Assembly: GCA_016789785.1 (NCBI GenBank)
Contig: JAEUQE010000080.1
Coordinates: 1-33,375 of the forward strand
DNA from: Bryobacterales bacterium
GTDB taxonomy: Bacteria > Acidobacteriota > Terriglobia > Bryobacterales > Bryobacteraceae
Direction of reading: 5' to 3'
Length of the DNA stretch: 33,375 bases
Under the pieces are notes generated by a model. That model saw only the letters and a program-made list of their open reading frames with translations, had not been told where the DNA came from and did no database searches. How positions within the stretch are numbered: position 1 is the stretch's first letter; each line of letters opens with the position of its first letter. Made by a program: the position numbers and the translations under genes. This document shows positions 13,578 through 21,052 of this stretch, one piece after another.

Positions 13578-14686
13578 TTCAATTCGCCGACAACGATAAG
13601 GCACTGCTCGAAACCGCGTTTGCATTTGCCAAGGCGCAGGTGCGCAAGCTTGCGGAGAAGCATCCAGGCTTCTATCCGATGTACACGAAGGAGGGGAGCT
13701 GGAAACACGAAGGGCCCGCGTGGACACACTGGTGCGACGGTTTTCTGCCCGGCATGATGTGGGTGTTCCGCAAGCACAGCCAAGGCGAGGAGCAACAGTA
13801 CTGGCTGGATCAGGCGATCCGCTACACCAAGGCTCTGGAATCGCGAAAGAACGATCGTGAGGTCCATGATCTCGGCTTCATCTTCCTGTCAAGCTACTAC
13901 CGCTGGTATCTGCTGACGAAGGACCCGGCGGTGAATCAGGTGATCGTGGACGCGGGCAAGACGCTGGCGATGCGCTTCCGGGACAAGGGCCAGTATCTGT
14001 GCTCGTTTGTTTCCGAGAACTCGCTGTTCATCGACATCATGATGAACGTGGGCATCATCTACTATGCGGCGCGCGAGACTGGTGACCGGAAGCTGCGCGA
14101 GATCGCGATCCGCCACTGCCTGACGACGCGGCGCGTGCTGGTACGCGGAGATGGGTCGGCGGCGCACGAAGGGATCTTCGACACCGAGACCGGCGAATTC
14201 CTGCAGCAGACCACGCAACAGGGCGCGCGCGGTGATAGCTGCTGGGCGCGCGGGCTGGCCTGGGCGCTCTATGGATTCGGCACGTCTTATGAATACAGCC
14301 GGGATCCGCGGTTCCTCGATACGGCGGAAGCGTGCGCGGACTACTACATCACGCATGCGCAGCCGGATGGCATTGCGCCGTGGGACTTCAACGCGCCGGC
14401 GGATAGCCGCAAGATGGTGGACACGTCTTCCGCGGCGATCACGGCGGCGGGCCTGTTCCGCCTGTCGCGTCTGTTGCATGATCCGGTGAAGGGCCACTTC
14501 TATTGGAACAGCGGCATGCGTATTCTGAAGGCGTTGTGTGAGAAGTATCTGGCCGACAAAGATCCGCAGTGGGAAGGCATTCTCAAGGGTGGCGTCTATC
14601 ACTACCACAAGAATCTCGGCGTGGGCGAGAGCGTGATGTGGGGCGAGTACTTCTTTGTGGAGGCGCTGGATCAGGTACTGCGGTAA
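13574..14686 (+). CDS. Glycoside hydrolase family 88, unsaturated glucuronyl hydrolase
   Basis: A 370-residue (alpha/alpha)6-barrel enzyme that removes the unsaturated uronic acid left by polysaccharide lyases. HDLGFIFLSSYY (D99) and FIDIMMNVGIIYYA (D154) correspond to the two active-site Asp residues of the Bacillus enzyme; DSCWARGLAWALYGF and MWGEYFFVEAL are further family hallmarks. No signal peptide is seen, so it acts in the cytoplasm on imported oligosaccharides. GTG start with GAGGG 6 nt upstream, overlapping the secreted-protein gene by 4 nt. GH88 versus GH105 is a close call; the C-terminal block favours GH88. Confidence 0.9.
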   Translation: MIQFADNDKALLETAFAFAKAQVRKLAEKHPGFYPMYTKEGSWKHEGPAWTHWCDGFLPGMMWVFRKHSQGEEQQYWLDQAIRYTKALESRKNDREVHDLGFIFLSSYYRWYLLTKDPAVNQVIVDAGKTLAMRFRDKGQYLCSFVSENSLFIDIMMNVGIIYYAARETGDRKLREIAIRHCLTTRRVLVRGDGSAAHEGIFDTETGEFLQQTTQQGARGDSCWARGLAWALYGFGTSYEYSRDPRFLDTAEACADYYITHAQPDGIAPWDFNAPADSRKMVDTSSAAITAAGLFRLSRLLHDPVKGHFYWNSGMRILKALCEKYLADKDPQWEGILKGGVYHYHKNLGVGESVMWGEYFFVEALDQVLR

Positions 14687-14705
14687 CGAAGCAGGAATCG
14701 CAAAG

Positions 14706-14743
14706 AAAAAAGGCGCGGTGTTCGGGAGAACGCCGCGCCTTTT
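14706..14743. terminator. Bidirectional rho-independent terminator
   Basis: A-run, then GGCGCGGTGTTC, loop GGGA, GAACGCCGCGCC, then TTTT: a 12-bp stem with one T-G wobble, flanked by A's on the left and T's on the right. It lies between the convergent GH88 gene (stop 14686) and TonB-receptor-like gene (stop 14761) and can serve both. Confidence 0.9.
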
Positions 14744-14760
14744 GTGTATCCGCGAGTTGG

Positions 14761-17700
14761 TTAGAACTCGATCTTCACAGCCAACTGCAGGCTGCGATTC
14801 TCGCCTACCGTTGATGTGATTCGTCCCGCAGTCGGCGACCCGATGCTGCCGTTCGGGAAGCCAAAGTACGGGGTGTTGAACAGGTTGTATGCCTCGAAGC
14901 GGAACTGCGCGTTCAGGCGGCGGTCCGGCCCGAAGCGGTTGTTCTTCACGAACGAAGTGTCGAAGTTGACGTTGCCCGGCGAGTACAGAATGCCGCGGCC
15001 CGCATTGCCATAGGTGAAGGCTGGTGGTGCAGCGAAGCAACTCGGGTCATACCAGCGGTCCGGGGTCGGGTTGTCGAGTTTGCCACTGCAGCCCAACCGG
15101 TTCGGCCAGCTTGGCGCACCGTTGTTCACGCCAGCGGCCAGGCCGAGGGTGAACGGACGGCCGGTGGTCAATGTGGTGATGCCGCTCATCTGCCATCCAC
15201 CGAGAATTGCGTTGGTGAATGCGTTCGAGTTGAGGTACTTCTTTCCGCTGCCGAAGGGCAGATCCCAGACGTAGCTGATCACGGCGCGGTGGCGCACGTC
15301 GAAGCCCGAGGGCCCGCGATTACAGTCGAGGCAGGTCACGGTCTGCGGACCGCCGGAGGCGCCGCCGCCCGAGCCCACCGAACCCGTGTAGTCAAGCGAC
15401 TTGCCCCAGGTATAGGCGGCGAGGAACTGCAGGCCGTTTTCGTAGCGCTTGGTCGCCTTCAATTGCAACGAGTGGAACGAAGATCGTCCACGCCAATCGA
15501 CGAAGAAGACGTTCGGGATGCGATTCAGCGGCTGGAGAAGACGCCGCGGTTCCAGCGCTCCCGGTCCGGGCTGCACTTCGTTCGGATTGTAGGAGAAGGC
15601 GAGGTTCATGCCGGTGGATCCCGCGTAGTCCGCTTCCACCATCAACGACTGTGTGACCTGACGTTGAAGGTTGGCTGTCCACGTTTGCATGTAAGGCGTA
15701 CGGTTCTCAAAGGAGTGGCCATTGAGGCGCGGCGCAGGAGTCAACGCATTGATCTCCGCGGCAGTGCGAGGCTTCACGGCCTGCGGCAGCGGGAACGGAT
15801 TGTTGATGGTGGCCACGCCGCTCATGGTGAGCGGGAAGTCCGGGAACGCGAGCGACTGGGTGAAGAACACTGGCACGTTCAATCCGATTTGCCCGTTGGC
15901 TGTCACGGGATCGGGGAAGTAGACCAAGCTGTAGCCGGAACGGAAGATGGTCTTGCCGTTGCCGGTCAGGTCATAGGCCATGCCGATACGGGGCCCGAAG
16001 TTCCTCCAGTTCGTCTGCTTGCCCGCGGATGCGGAGATGCCATCCTCGCCTGCGTAGACCATGCGAAGGCCGCGCAGATCGAAGTTGGGCAGGCGGTTGC
16101 GGACCTCGGTTTCGGGCCGGAACGCTTCGTGGCGCACGCCGAGATTGATGGTCAGGCGCCGGCTCACTTTGATGTCGTCCTGGAGGTAGAACGAGTTCTC
16201 CCAGATGTTAAGGTAGAACGGTTCGAACACGCCGGAGCGTGCGCCGCTGTTCATGAATCCGGTGAGCAGCGTGGCGAGACCGAAGCCGCTGGTGGCGGGG
16301 GCCTGCGGATTGTTGGTGAATGCCCGCGTGAAGTTCATGTTGCCACGAACCGCTTCGTTGACGAAGGGCTGCGCTTTGCGCTGCACGATGTGCCAGCCGA
16401 ACTTCAGGGTCTGGCGGCCGATGGTCCAGTTCCAGGCGCTATCGAGCTGATAGTGCGTCTGCAGGGGATTCACGGGCAGGAACGCGGGGCCGCCGGAGAT
16501 GCCCGTGTGATCACTGATGTTGATGGTCGGGATGCCCGAGGACTGGCGGTTGAGGTTGATGTTGCGGATGCCGAGCGATTCGGCGGCGTTGATACCGATG
16601 TCCTGCTGGGTGGTCACGGGATTCGTACGCGCGAAACCGGCACGGAACTCATGCAGCAGGTTCGGCTTGAAGACGTGAGTCCAGTTGAAGGCCGAGCCCT
16701 GCGTGGTGAGCGTGGTGTCCTGCAAGCCTGCAACAAACGGCCCGAGCGTGAAGCGCTGCGCGGCTTCGGGAGGGGTGGGCAAGCAGCAGTTGGCCTGGCC
16801 CTGTGGTGCTGTCAACGCATAGTCGTTGTACGTGTAGCGGAAGAACAGGCTGTCCCTGGCGCTGATGGTCTGGTCGATGCGGCCGGTGTAGACGTTGTCG
16901 GAAACGCGGCGGTTCGGCACCGAGAGGAAGTTGTCGAACAAGCCGTTGTTGCGGCCGGGCGCGTTGGGCAGTGGGTAGATGCTGGCGACGTTGCGTCCCA
17001 CCGGGTTGATGGCGGAGGCGGGCATGATGTTGCCAGGGTAGGGATCGCGCATGACTGTGTTGTTTACGTTGCGCGTGGTTTGCGGATCGTAGATGGTGAG
17101 GTTGGCGTCGCGGAGCACCTGCGAGAAGTCGCCAGTGCGCGTTTGCGCCGTTGGCACGGTGTTCACGGTCGCGACGCCGCGTGCCGTGCGCAGACCCGCA
17201 TAGTCGAAGAAGAAGAAGGTGCGGTTGCGTCCGTTGTAGAGTTTCGGAATGATCACCGGTCCGCTGAAGGCGAGCCCGAACTGGTTCTGGCGGAACACGG
17301 GTTTGCGCTGGTTCGGCGGCGCGAAAACGTTGCGCGCGTCGAGTTCGTGGTTGCGATGGAACTCGAACACGTTGCCGTGGAAGTCGTTGGAGCCAGACTG
17401 CGTGGAGATGGAGACCACGCCGGCGCCGCGTCCGAATTCGGCCGAGAAGACGCCGGTGAGCGTCTTGAACTCGCGCACGGATTCGACGGTGGGAGCGACA
17501 ATCACCGTGTTGAACGTGAATTCGTTGTTGTCGATACCGTCCACCAGCCAGGCGTTCGTATTGGCGCGGCTGCCGAGCGCGTTGAAGTTCGACGGGCCGC
17601 GCGGATTGAACGTGGAGGCTCCGGAGAGGTTCTCGCCGGCCTGACCGGGCGTCACACCGGGATTGAGGTACACGAGCTGTGCGAAGTTGCGGCCGTTCAG

Positions 17701-18147
17701 CGGGAGTTCGCGGACCGCGCGAGTGCCGATCACCTCGCCGAGTTCCGCGGATTCCTGGCGCACGAGGGGTGCGACGGCAGTGACCTCAATGGTCTCGGAC
17801 ACGTTTCCGATGGCGAGTTGGAAGTCGGTACGGGCTTTCTGGTCGACCTCCAACTGAACGTTCTGTGCGACGGCCTTCTTGAAACCGTCCTTCTCAACGG
17901 TCACGCTGTACAGGCCCGGTACGAGGAAGGGGACGCTGTAGGTGCCGCTCTCGTCGGACTGTGATTTCGTGACGGTGTTCTTGTTGACTTCGGTGATGGT
18001 GATGGTGGCGCCTGCTACGGCGGCTCCGGTAGAGTCTGTGACGATCCCGAGGATCGTCCCAGTGGTGACCTGTGCGACTGCAACCGCAGCCACGAGCAGC
18101 AGAGCAGCGAAAACGAGGGTGAAACGTCTGAACGTGGAATGCATCAT
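14761..18147 (-). CDS. TonB-dependent-receptor-like outer-membrane protein with carboxypeptidase-regulatory-like domain
   Basis: A 1128-residue outer-membrane protein of the Oar-like type abundant in Acidobacteriota. Order: signal peptide (1-25, ending AVAQ), a CarboxypepD_reg-like Ig domain (about 28-110, GTILGIVTDSTGAAVAGATI, then YSVPFLVPGLYSVTVEKDGF), a plug with RELPLNGRNFAQLVYLNPGVT, LVDGIDNNEF and EFGRGAGVVSISTQSGSN, and a long beta-barrel ending in Phe (LAVKIEF), the outer-membrane insertion signal. Two adjacent ATGs are present; AGGGG is 1 nt from the first and 4 nt from the second (18142-18144), so the second is more likely used. It probably takes up or binds carbohydrate, given the neighbouring GH88, but the substrate is unknown. 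Confidence 0.92.
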   Translation of the reverse strand: MMHSTFRRFTLVFAALLLVAAVAVAQVTTGTILGIVTDSTGAAVAGATITITEVNKNTVTKSQSDESGTYSVPFLVPGLYSVTVEKDGFKKAVAQNVQLEVDQKARTDFQLAIGNVSETIEVTAVAPLVRQESAELGEVIGTRAVRELPLNGRNFAQLVYLNPGVTPGQAGENLSGASTFNPRGPSNFNALGSRANTNAWLVDGIDNNEFTFNTVIVAPTVESVREFKTLTGVFSAEFGRGAGVVSISTQSGSNDFHGNVFEFHRNHELDARNVFAPPNQRKPVFRQNQFGLAFSGPVIIPKLYNGRNRTFFFFDYAGLRTARGVATVNTVPTAQTRTGDFSQVLRDANLTIYDPQTTRNVNNTVMRDPYPGNIMPASAINPVGRNVASIYPLPNAPGRNNGLFDNFLSVPNRRVSDNVYTGRIDQTISARDSLFFRYTYNDYALTAPQGQANCCLPTPPEAAQRFTLGPFVAGLQDTTLTTQGSAFNWTHVFKPNLLHEFRAGFARTNPVTTQQDIGINAAESLGIRNINLNRQSSGIPTINISDHTGISGGPAFLPVNPLQTHYQLDSAWNWTIGRQTLKFGWHIVQRKAQPFVNEAVRGNMNFTRAFTNNPQAPATSGFGLATLLTGFMNSGARSGVFEPFYLNIWENSFYLQDDIKVSRRLTINLGVRHEAFRPETEVRNRLPNFDLRGLRMVYAGEDGISASAGKQTNWRNFGPRIGMAYDLTGNGKTIFRSGYSLVYFPDPVTANGQIGLNVPVFFTQSLAFPDFPLTMSGVATINNPFPLPQAVKPRTAAEINALTPAPRLNGHSFENRTPYMQTWTANLQRQVTQSLMVEADYAGSTGMNLAFSYNPNEVQPGPGALEPRRLLQPLNRIPNVFFVDWRGRSSFHSLQLKATKRYENGLQFLAAYTWGKSLDYTGSVGSGGGASGGPQTVTCLDCNRGPSGFDVRHRAVISYVWDLPFGSGKKYLNSNAFTNAILGGWQMSGITTLTTGRPFTLGLAAGVNNGAPSWPNRLGCSGKLDNPTPDRWYDPSCFAAPPAFTYGNAGRGILYSPGNVNFDTSFVKNNRFGPDRRLNAQFRFEAYNLFNTPYFGFPNGSIGSPTAGRITSTVGENRSLQLAVKIEF

Positions 18148-18642
18148 GCCCCTATACGAACTGCGTGGACTAAGTGATTCCGAGTATATCAGACGGAAAC
18201 GGGAATGATACAGGAAGATCCGCGTTTGAGAGGCGATCGACGAGGCGGTACGTACAGATTTCCGTCCCTGGCTGTCCTGGTGGGATCTCTTTCGGGGGGG
18301 CTTCCGTTTCTACATACAGCCTCAAGGGGATGGTCTGTAAACGCGTTCCAAGATAACCTGAATTCAACTTGAACAGCACTGGTGGCCTTGCGGGGCTTGT
18401 CGTAAGCGACGAGTCAGTCACTCAAGCTCCGTGACGCGAGTCTGACATTGTCGGACATGCCCCGCGAGCTGCCGCCGGAAGGCTGTAACCGGAGATTGGG
18501 CGTAACGGGAAGTCTGCGAGTTGGCGCAGCAAGGGTTGGCGAATGGATGGTCCGGCTTGCCGGTCAACCTGTCTTTCTCCCACAATCGTCGATGTTCGTG
18601 TGTTTGAACACGACTGGATCAGCCCTCTCCCATAGGTAGGGT
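18148..18642. other. Gene-free region between divergent genes
   Basis: This stretch of 495 bases separates the divergent TonB-receptor-like gene and the GT-C-like gene. It contains a possible -10 for the receptor gene (18183-18188) and no convincing coding sequence, repeat or RNA gene. The short open frames in it have no recognisable motifs. Confidence 0.5.
18183..18188 (-). promoter_or_regulatory. Candidate -10 of the TonB-receptor-like gene
   Basis: TATACT on the minus strand about 36 nt before the first ATG. At 17-nt spacing the -35 position reads GTATCA, a poor match to TTGACA. Confidence 0.3.
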
Positions 18643-19974
18643 ATGGGCAATTGGACTGCTAGCGGCTCACTGCTGTGGGGCAAGGATCGAGAACACTCGT
18701 TGTCTGTTCCGGCTCTGTTGGCTGGCTTGGCCAGCATGGCGATCCTCCCTTACCTGCCATTTCTCACGCTTCCCCTGATTTCCGACGACTACGTGCAGAT
18801 CTATCTCGCGCGTTCATTCGCTGGTTGGAAGGGCCTACAGGAACTCGCCGGGGACGCCCTCTATCGTTGCCGGGCGACATCGCTGTTGCTGACGTGGCTG
18901 CTGGATGCGGTCTTCGGCCCGCGTGCCGCGGTGTTCTTCGCCACAGGGATCGTGCTGCATGTGGTCAACACGTGGCTTGTCTTCGCCTTGGGCCGGTGGG
19001 AACTGGTGGGATATCGCCTATCGGCGGTTGCGGCGGCATTTTTCGCGATCTACGAGGGGCATCAAGAGGCGGTGGTGTGGCACGCGGCCTCTCCCGAGTT
19101 GTTACTGTTTCTGTTCTCGACCGCGGCGCTTGTGTGCTGGGTGGAGTGGCTGCAGACTGGCATGCGGTCGCGCGGCCTGTACGCCGGAACCTGCCTCCTG
19201 TTCCTGCTGGCATTGCTCTCGAAGGAACCCGCGGTGATGACTCCGGTGCTGTTCGCCTTTGCGTCGTGGTCAGCCGGGAGACTGCGAGCAAGTGTGGTCT
19301 GGCTCGCACCGATGTTCGCTCTGTGTGCGGGATACACACTGCTGGCTTTTGCCGCCAAGCAGCACCATCTGCATTTCAACGACGGCACCTTTAGCCTCTC
19401 GGCACCTTTCGTTTTGACTCTTCTGAACTCGGGGCTGCGGTTGTTCTGGTTCTGGGGACTGCTGGCTTCGGTCGCCATCTGGTTTCTCGACAAACGGCCG
19501 GGCGGGTTTTCGGGCGTGATGCCGGCGTTCTGGATCGTCGTGACGTTCCTGCCCTATTCTTTTCTCACGTATATGCTCCGCGTGCCAAGCCGCCATACCT
19601 ATTGGGCGAGCGCGGGATTGGCATTCATCGTGGCCGGAGGGATTCTCTCGCTGACACTGCGTCCCTTCACGGCGCGATTGCTGCCGTGGGTTGCGGGGCT
19701 GCTCCTGGTACACAACGTCAGCTATCTCTGGATCAAGAAACTGCCGCAATTCGAGGCGCGTGCCGCAGTCACGGAGCGTTTTTTGCAGTTTGCCTCCATG
19801 GAGCCGGGGCCAATTCGGGTGAAGTGCTTCGAAGTGAGTCCGTACGTGGCGCGCATGGCGGCACAGATCCGCCTCAACCGGGCCCCGATGGAAATCCGGT
19901 TCGACGGGGATCCGCCGTTCCCCGGCCAATCCGAAGCTCTATATTGCGGCGAGGAGAAGAGAGGCAGACGATGA
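18643..19974 (+). CDS. Polytopic membrane protein, probable GT-C-type glycosyltransferase
   Basis: A 443-residue protein with about 10-11 hydrophobic segments. The first periplasmic loop has ISDDYVQIYLAR, with the paired Asp (D48-D49) expected for the metal/base site of GT-C enzymes such as PMT and related lipid-linked sugar transferases. AVVWHAASPELLLFLF and LSKEPAVMTPVLF further on also recall that group. A soluble C-terminal tail of about 80 residues follows (from about 365). GT-C assignment rests on topology and these motifs only. Its stop overlaps the start of the TIR-like gene (ATGA), so they are translationally coupled. The purine-rich GGTAGGGT abutting the ATG may act as ribosome-binding site. 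Confidence 0.65.
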   Translation: MGNWTASGSLLWGKDREHSLSVPALLAGLASMAILPYLPFLTLPLISDDYVQIYLARSFAGWKGLQELAGDALYRCRATSLLLTWLLDAVFGPRAAVFFATGIVLHVVNTWLVFALGRWELVGYRLSAVAAAFFAIYEGHQEAVVWHAASPELLLFLFSTAALVCWVEWLQTGMRSRGLYAGTCLLFLLALLSKEPAVMTPVLFAFASWSAGRLRASVVWLAPMFALCAGYTLLAFAAKQHHLHFNDGTFSLSAPFVLTLLNSGLRLFWFWGLLASVAIWFLDKRPGGFSGVMPAFWIVVTFLPYSFLTYMLRVPSRHTYWASAGLAFIVAGGILSLTLRPFTARLLPWVAGLLLVHNVSYLWIKKLPQFEARAAVTERFLQFASMEPGPIRVKCFEVSPYVARMAAQIRLNRAPMEIRFDGDPPFPGQSEALYCGEEKRGRR

Positions 19975-20459
19975 CGGACTCCCGGGTGTGCCCGTTTCTC
20001 GCCATCTACTGTGTGGATGACGCTCCGCTGGCGCGTCCAGTGCTGGCTGAGTTGGAGCGCCTCGGGCTTCTCCTGTTTCCGCGCTGGTTCGGACTGGTGC
20101 CGTGGCCCCAACGCTGGCGGTTACGCGAGGACAAGATGGAACGTTCGACGGTGGTTCTGCTTTTCTGGAGTGCTCGCGCCTCGCGTGACGAGAATGCGTG
20201 TTACCAGATCAACCGCGCGATTGACTTGGGATACCGGTTCACGGTGGTGTGCCTGGACGATGCCCCGATGCCGGGGCTGCCTCGCGCAACCGCGGAGTAT
20301 CATGCGCGATTGCGATTCCTGGCAGGCCACCAGTGGTATGGCTGGTTGAAACAGTTTGCCCGTGAAATCGGGGGTGCGCTGGCCGCTGCGCATGCGCTCA
20401 GCGTGCGGTCCCAACGAGAGGCCGCGGGGTATCTTCCGGCACGCCAACGCGAAATCTAG
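19971..20459 (+). CDS. TIR-like domain protein, probable loss of catalytic Glu
   Basis: A 162-residue cytoplasmic protein. The N-terminal strand and loop read CPFLAIYCVDDAPLARPVL and match the TIR box-1 (FISYxxxDxxxA); the middle has STVVLLFWSARASRDENACY, then QINRAIDLGYRFTVVCLDD, which is the SxxWxxxE-ALxxG region and following strand of TIR_2 proteins. Where NADase TIRs have Trp-x-x-x-Glu there is NACYQ with Q79, so the usual catalytic Glu appears replaced; E74 is five residues away. The gene overlaps the preceding membrane-protein gene by ATGA. It may be an adaptor or scaffold rather than an NADase. Family call is by pattern only. Confidence 0.55.
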   Translation: MTDSRVCPFLAIYCVDDAPLARPVLAELERLGLLLFPRWFGLVPWPQRWRLREDKMERSTVVLLFWSARASRDENACYQINRAIDLGYRFTVVCLDDAPMPGLPRATAEYHARLRFLAGHQWYGWLKQFAREIGGALAAAHALSVRSQREAAGYLPARQREI

Positions 20460-20521
20460 GTGTAGATTTCAGGCTCAGGGTGCGGGAATAACGCACCGGT
20501 CTCGCGGGATATCTTGTAGCA

Positions 20522-21043
20522 ATGCGAGCCCTTGTCCTTCCCCTGCTATTCGCCCTTGCTCTTCACGCCGAGCACGTGATTCAAGGCCCGATGCCGGCCC
20601 AAGACGGCGAGACCTGCGTGGTGTGCTACGGACGGTGCGATCAGGAAGATGTCGCCTATCTGGTGGACGGCCAGCGGTTCGCCGTGATGAAGAAACTGGA
20701 GGCGGCGTTCCTGGAAAACCCCGATGAGTACATCGCTCTCTACAAGCCCAACTCCATGCAGTTCAGCGATGGCTCGGCGCAGCGCATGGAAGACACGTAT
20801 CTCCTGTTCGGACTGTTCGCCCTGGTCGCCGTCTTCTTCGCGGGCTTCTATGCACATCACGTCGTGATGAAACGCAGCGAGGGGGCCGCGGTTCCGGCGG
20901 GGCTCGCAAAGATCCCCTCCACCCCGATGCCGCGGACATGCGGCGCATGCAGTGGAGAGAACCATCCTTCCGCACGGAGCTGTTTGCATTGCGGAGCGGC
21001 GCTTCCTCCTGGCGGGATTCCGGAAGTGGAACGGGCTCGATAG
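20522..21043 (+). CDS. Membrane protein with YHS-like N-terminus and C-terminal zinc ribbon
   Basis: A 173-residue protein. Signal peptide 1-16, then an exported domain with C32, C35 and C39 (CVVCYGRC) and VAYLVDGQRFAVMKKLEAAF plus NPDEYIALY, which resembles a YHS/TRASH metal-binding domain. One membrane helix follows (about 93-112), then a cytoplasmic tail with a zinc ribbon C140-x2-C143...C154-x2-C157. The combination suggests a metal-related or redox accessory protein for the iron-sulfur flavoprotein fusion that starts 9 nt after its stop. TATCTT lies 6 nt before the ATG, with no Shine-Dalgarno, so translation may be leaderless. Function is not established. Confidence 0.6.
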   Translation: MRALVLPLLFALALHAEHVIQGPMPAQDGETCVVCYGRCDQEDVAYLVDGQRFAVMKKLEAAFLENPDEYIALYKPNSMQFSDGSAQRMEDTYLLFGLFALVAVFFAGFYAHHVVMKRSEGAAVPAGLAKIPSTPMPRTCGACSGENHPSARSCLHCGAALPPGGIPEVERAR

Positions 21044-21052
21044 GAGGCACAC

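Noticed and set aside
15289..17964. An 891-codon open frame on the plus strand
   Set aside because: It is exactly antisense to the TonB-receptor-like gene, lacks any domain, and is the usual shadow frame of high-GC coding sequence.
20479..20497. Hairpin GGTGCG/CGCACC after the TIR-like gene
   Set aside because: Short stem, no following T-run; insufficient for a terminator call.
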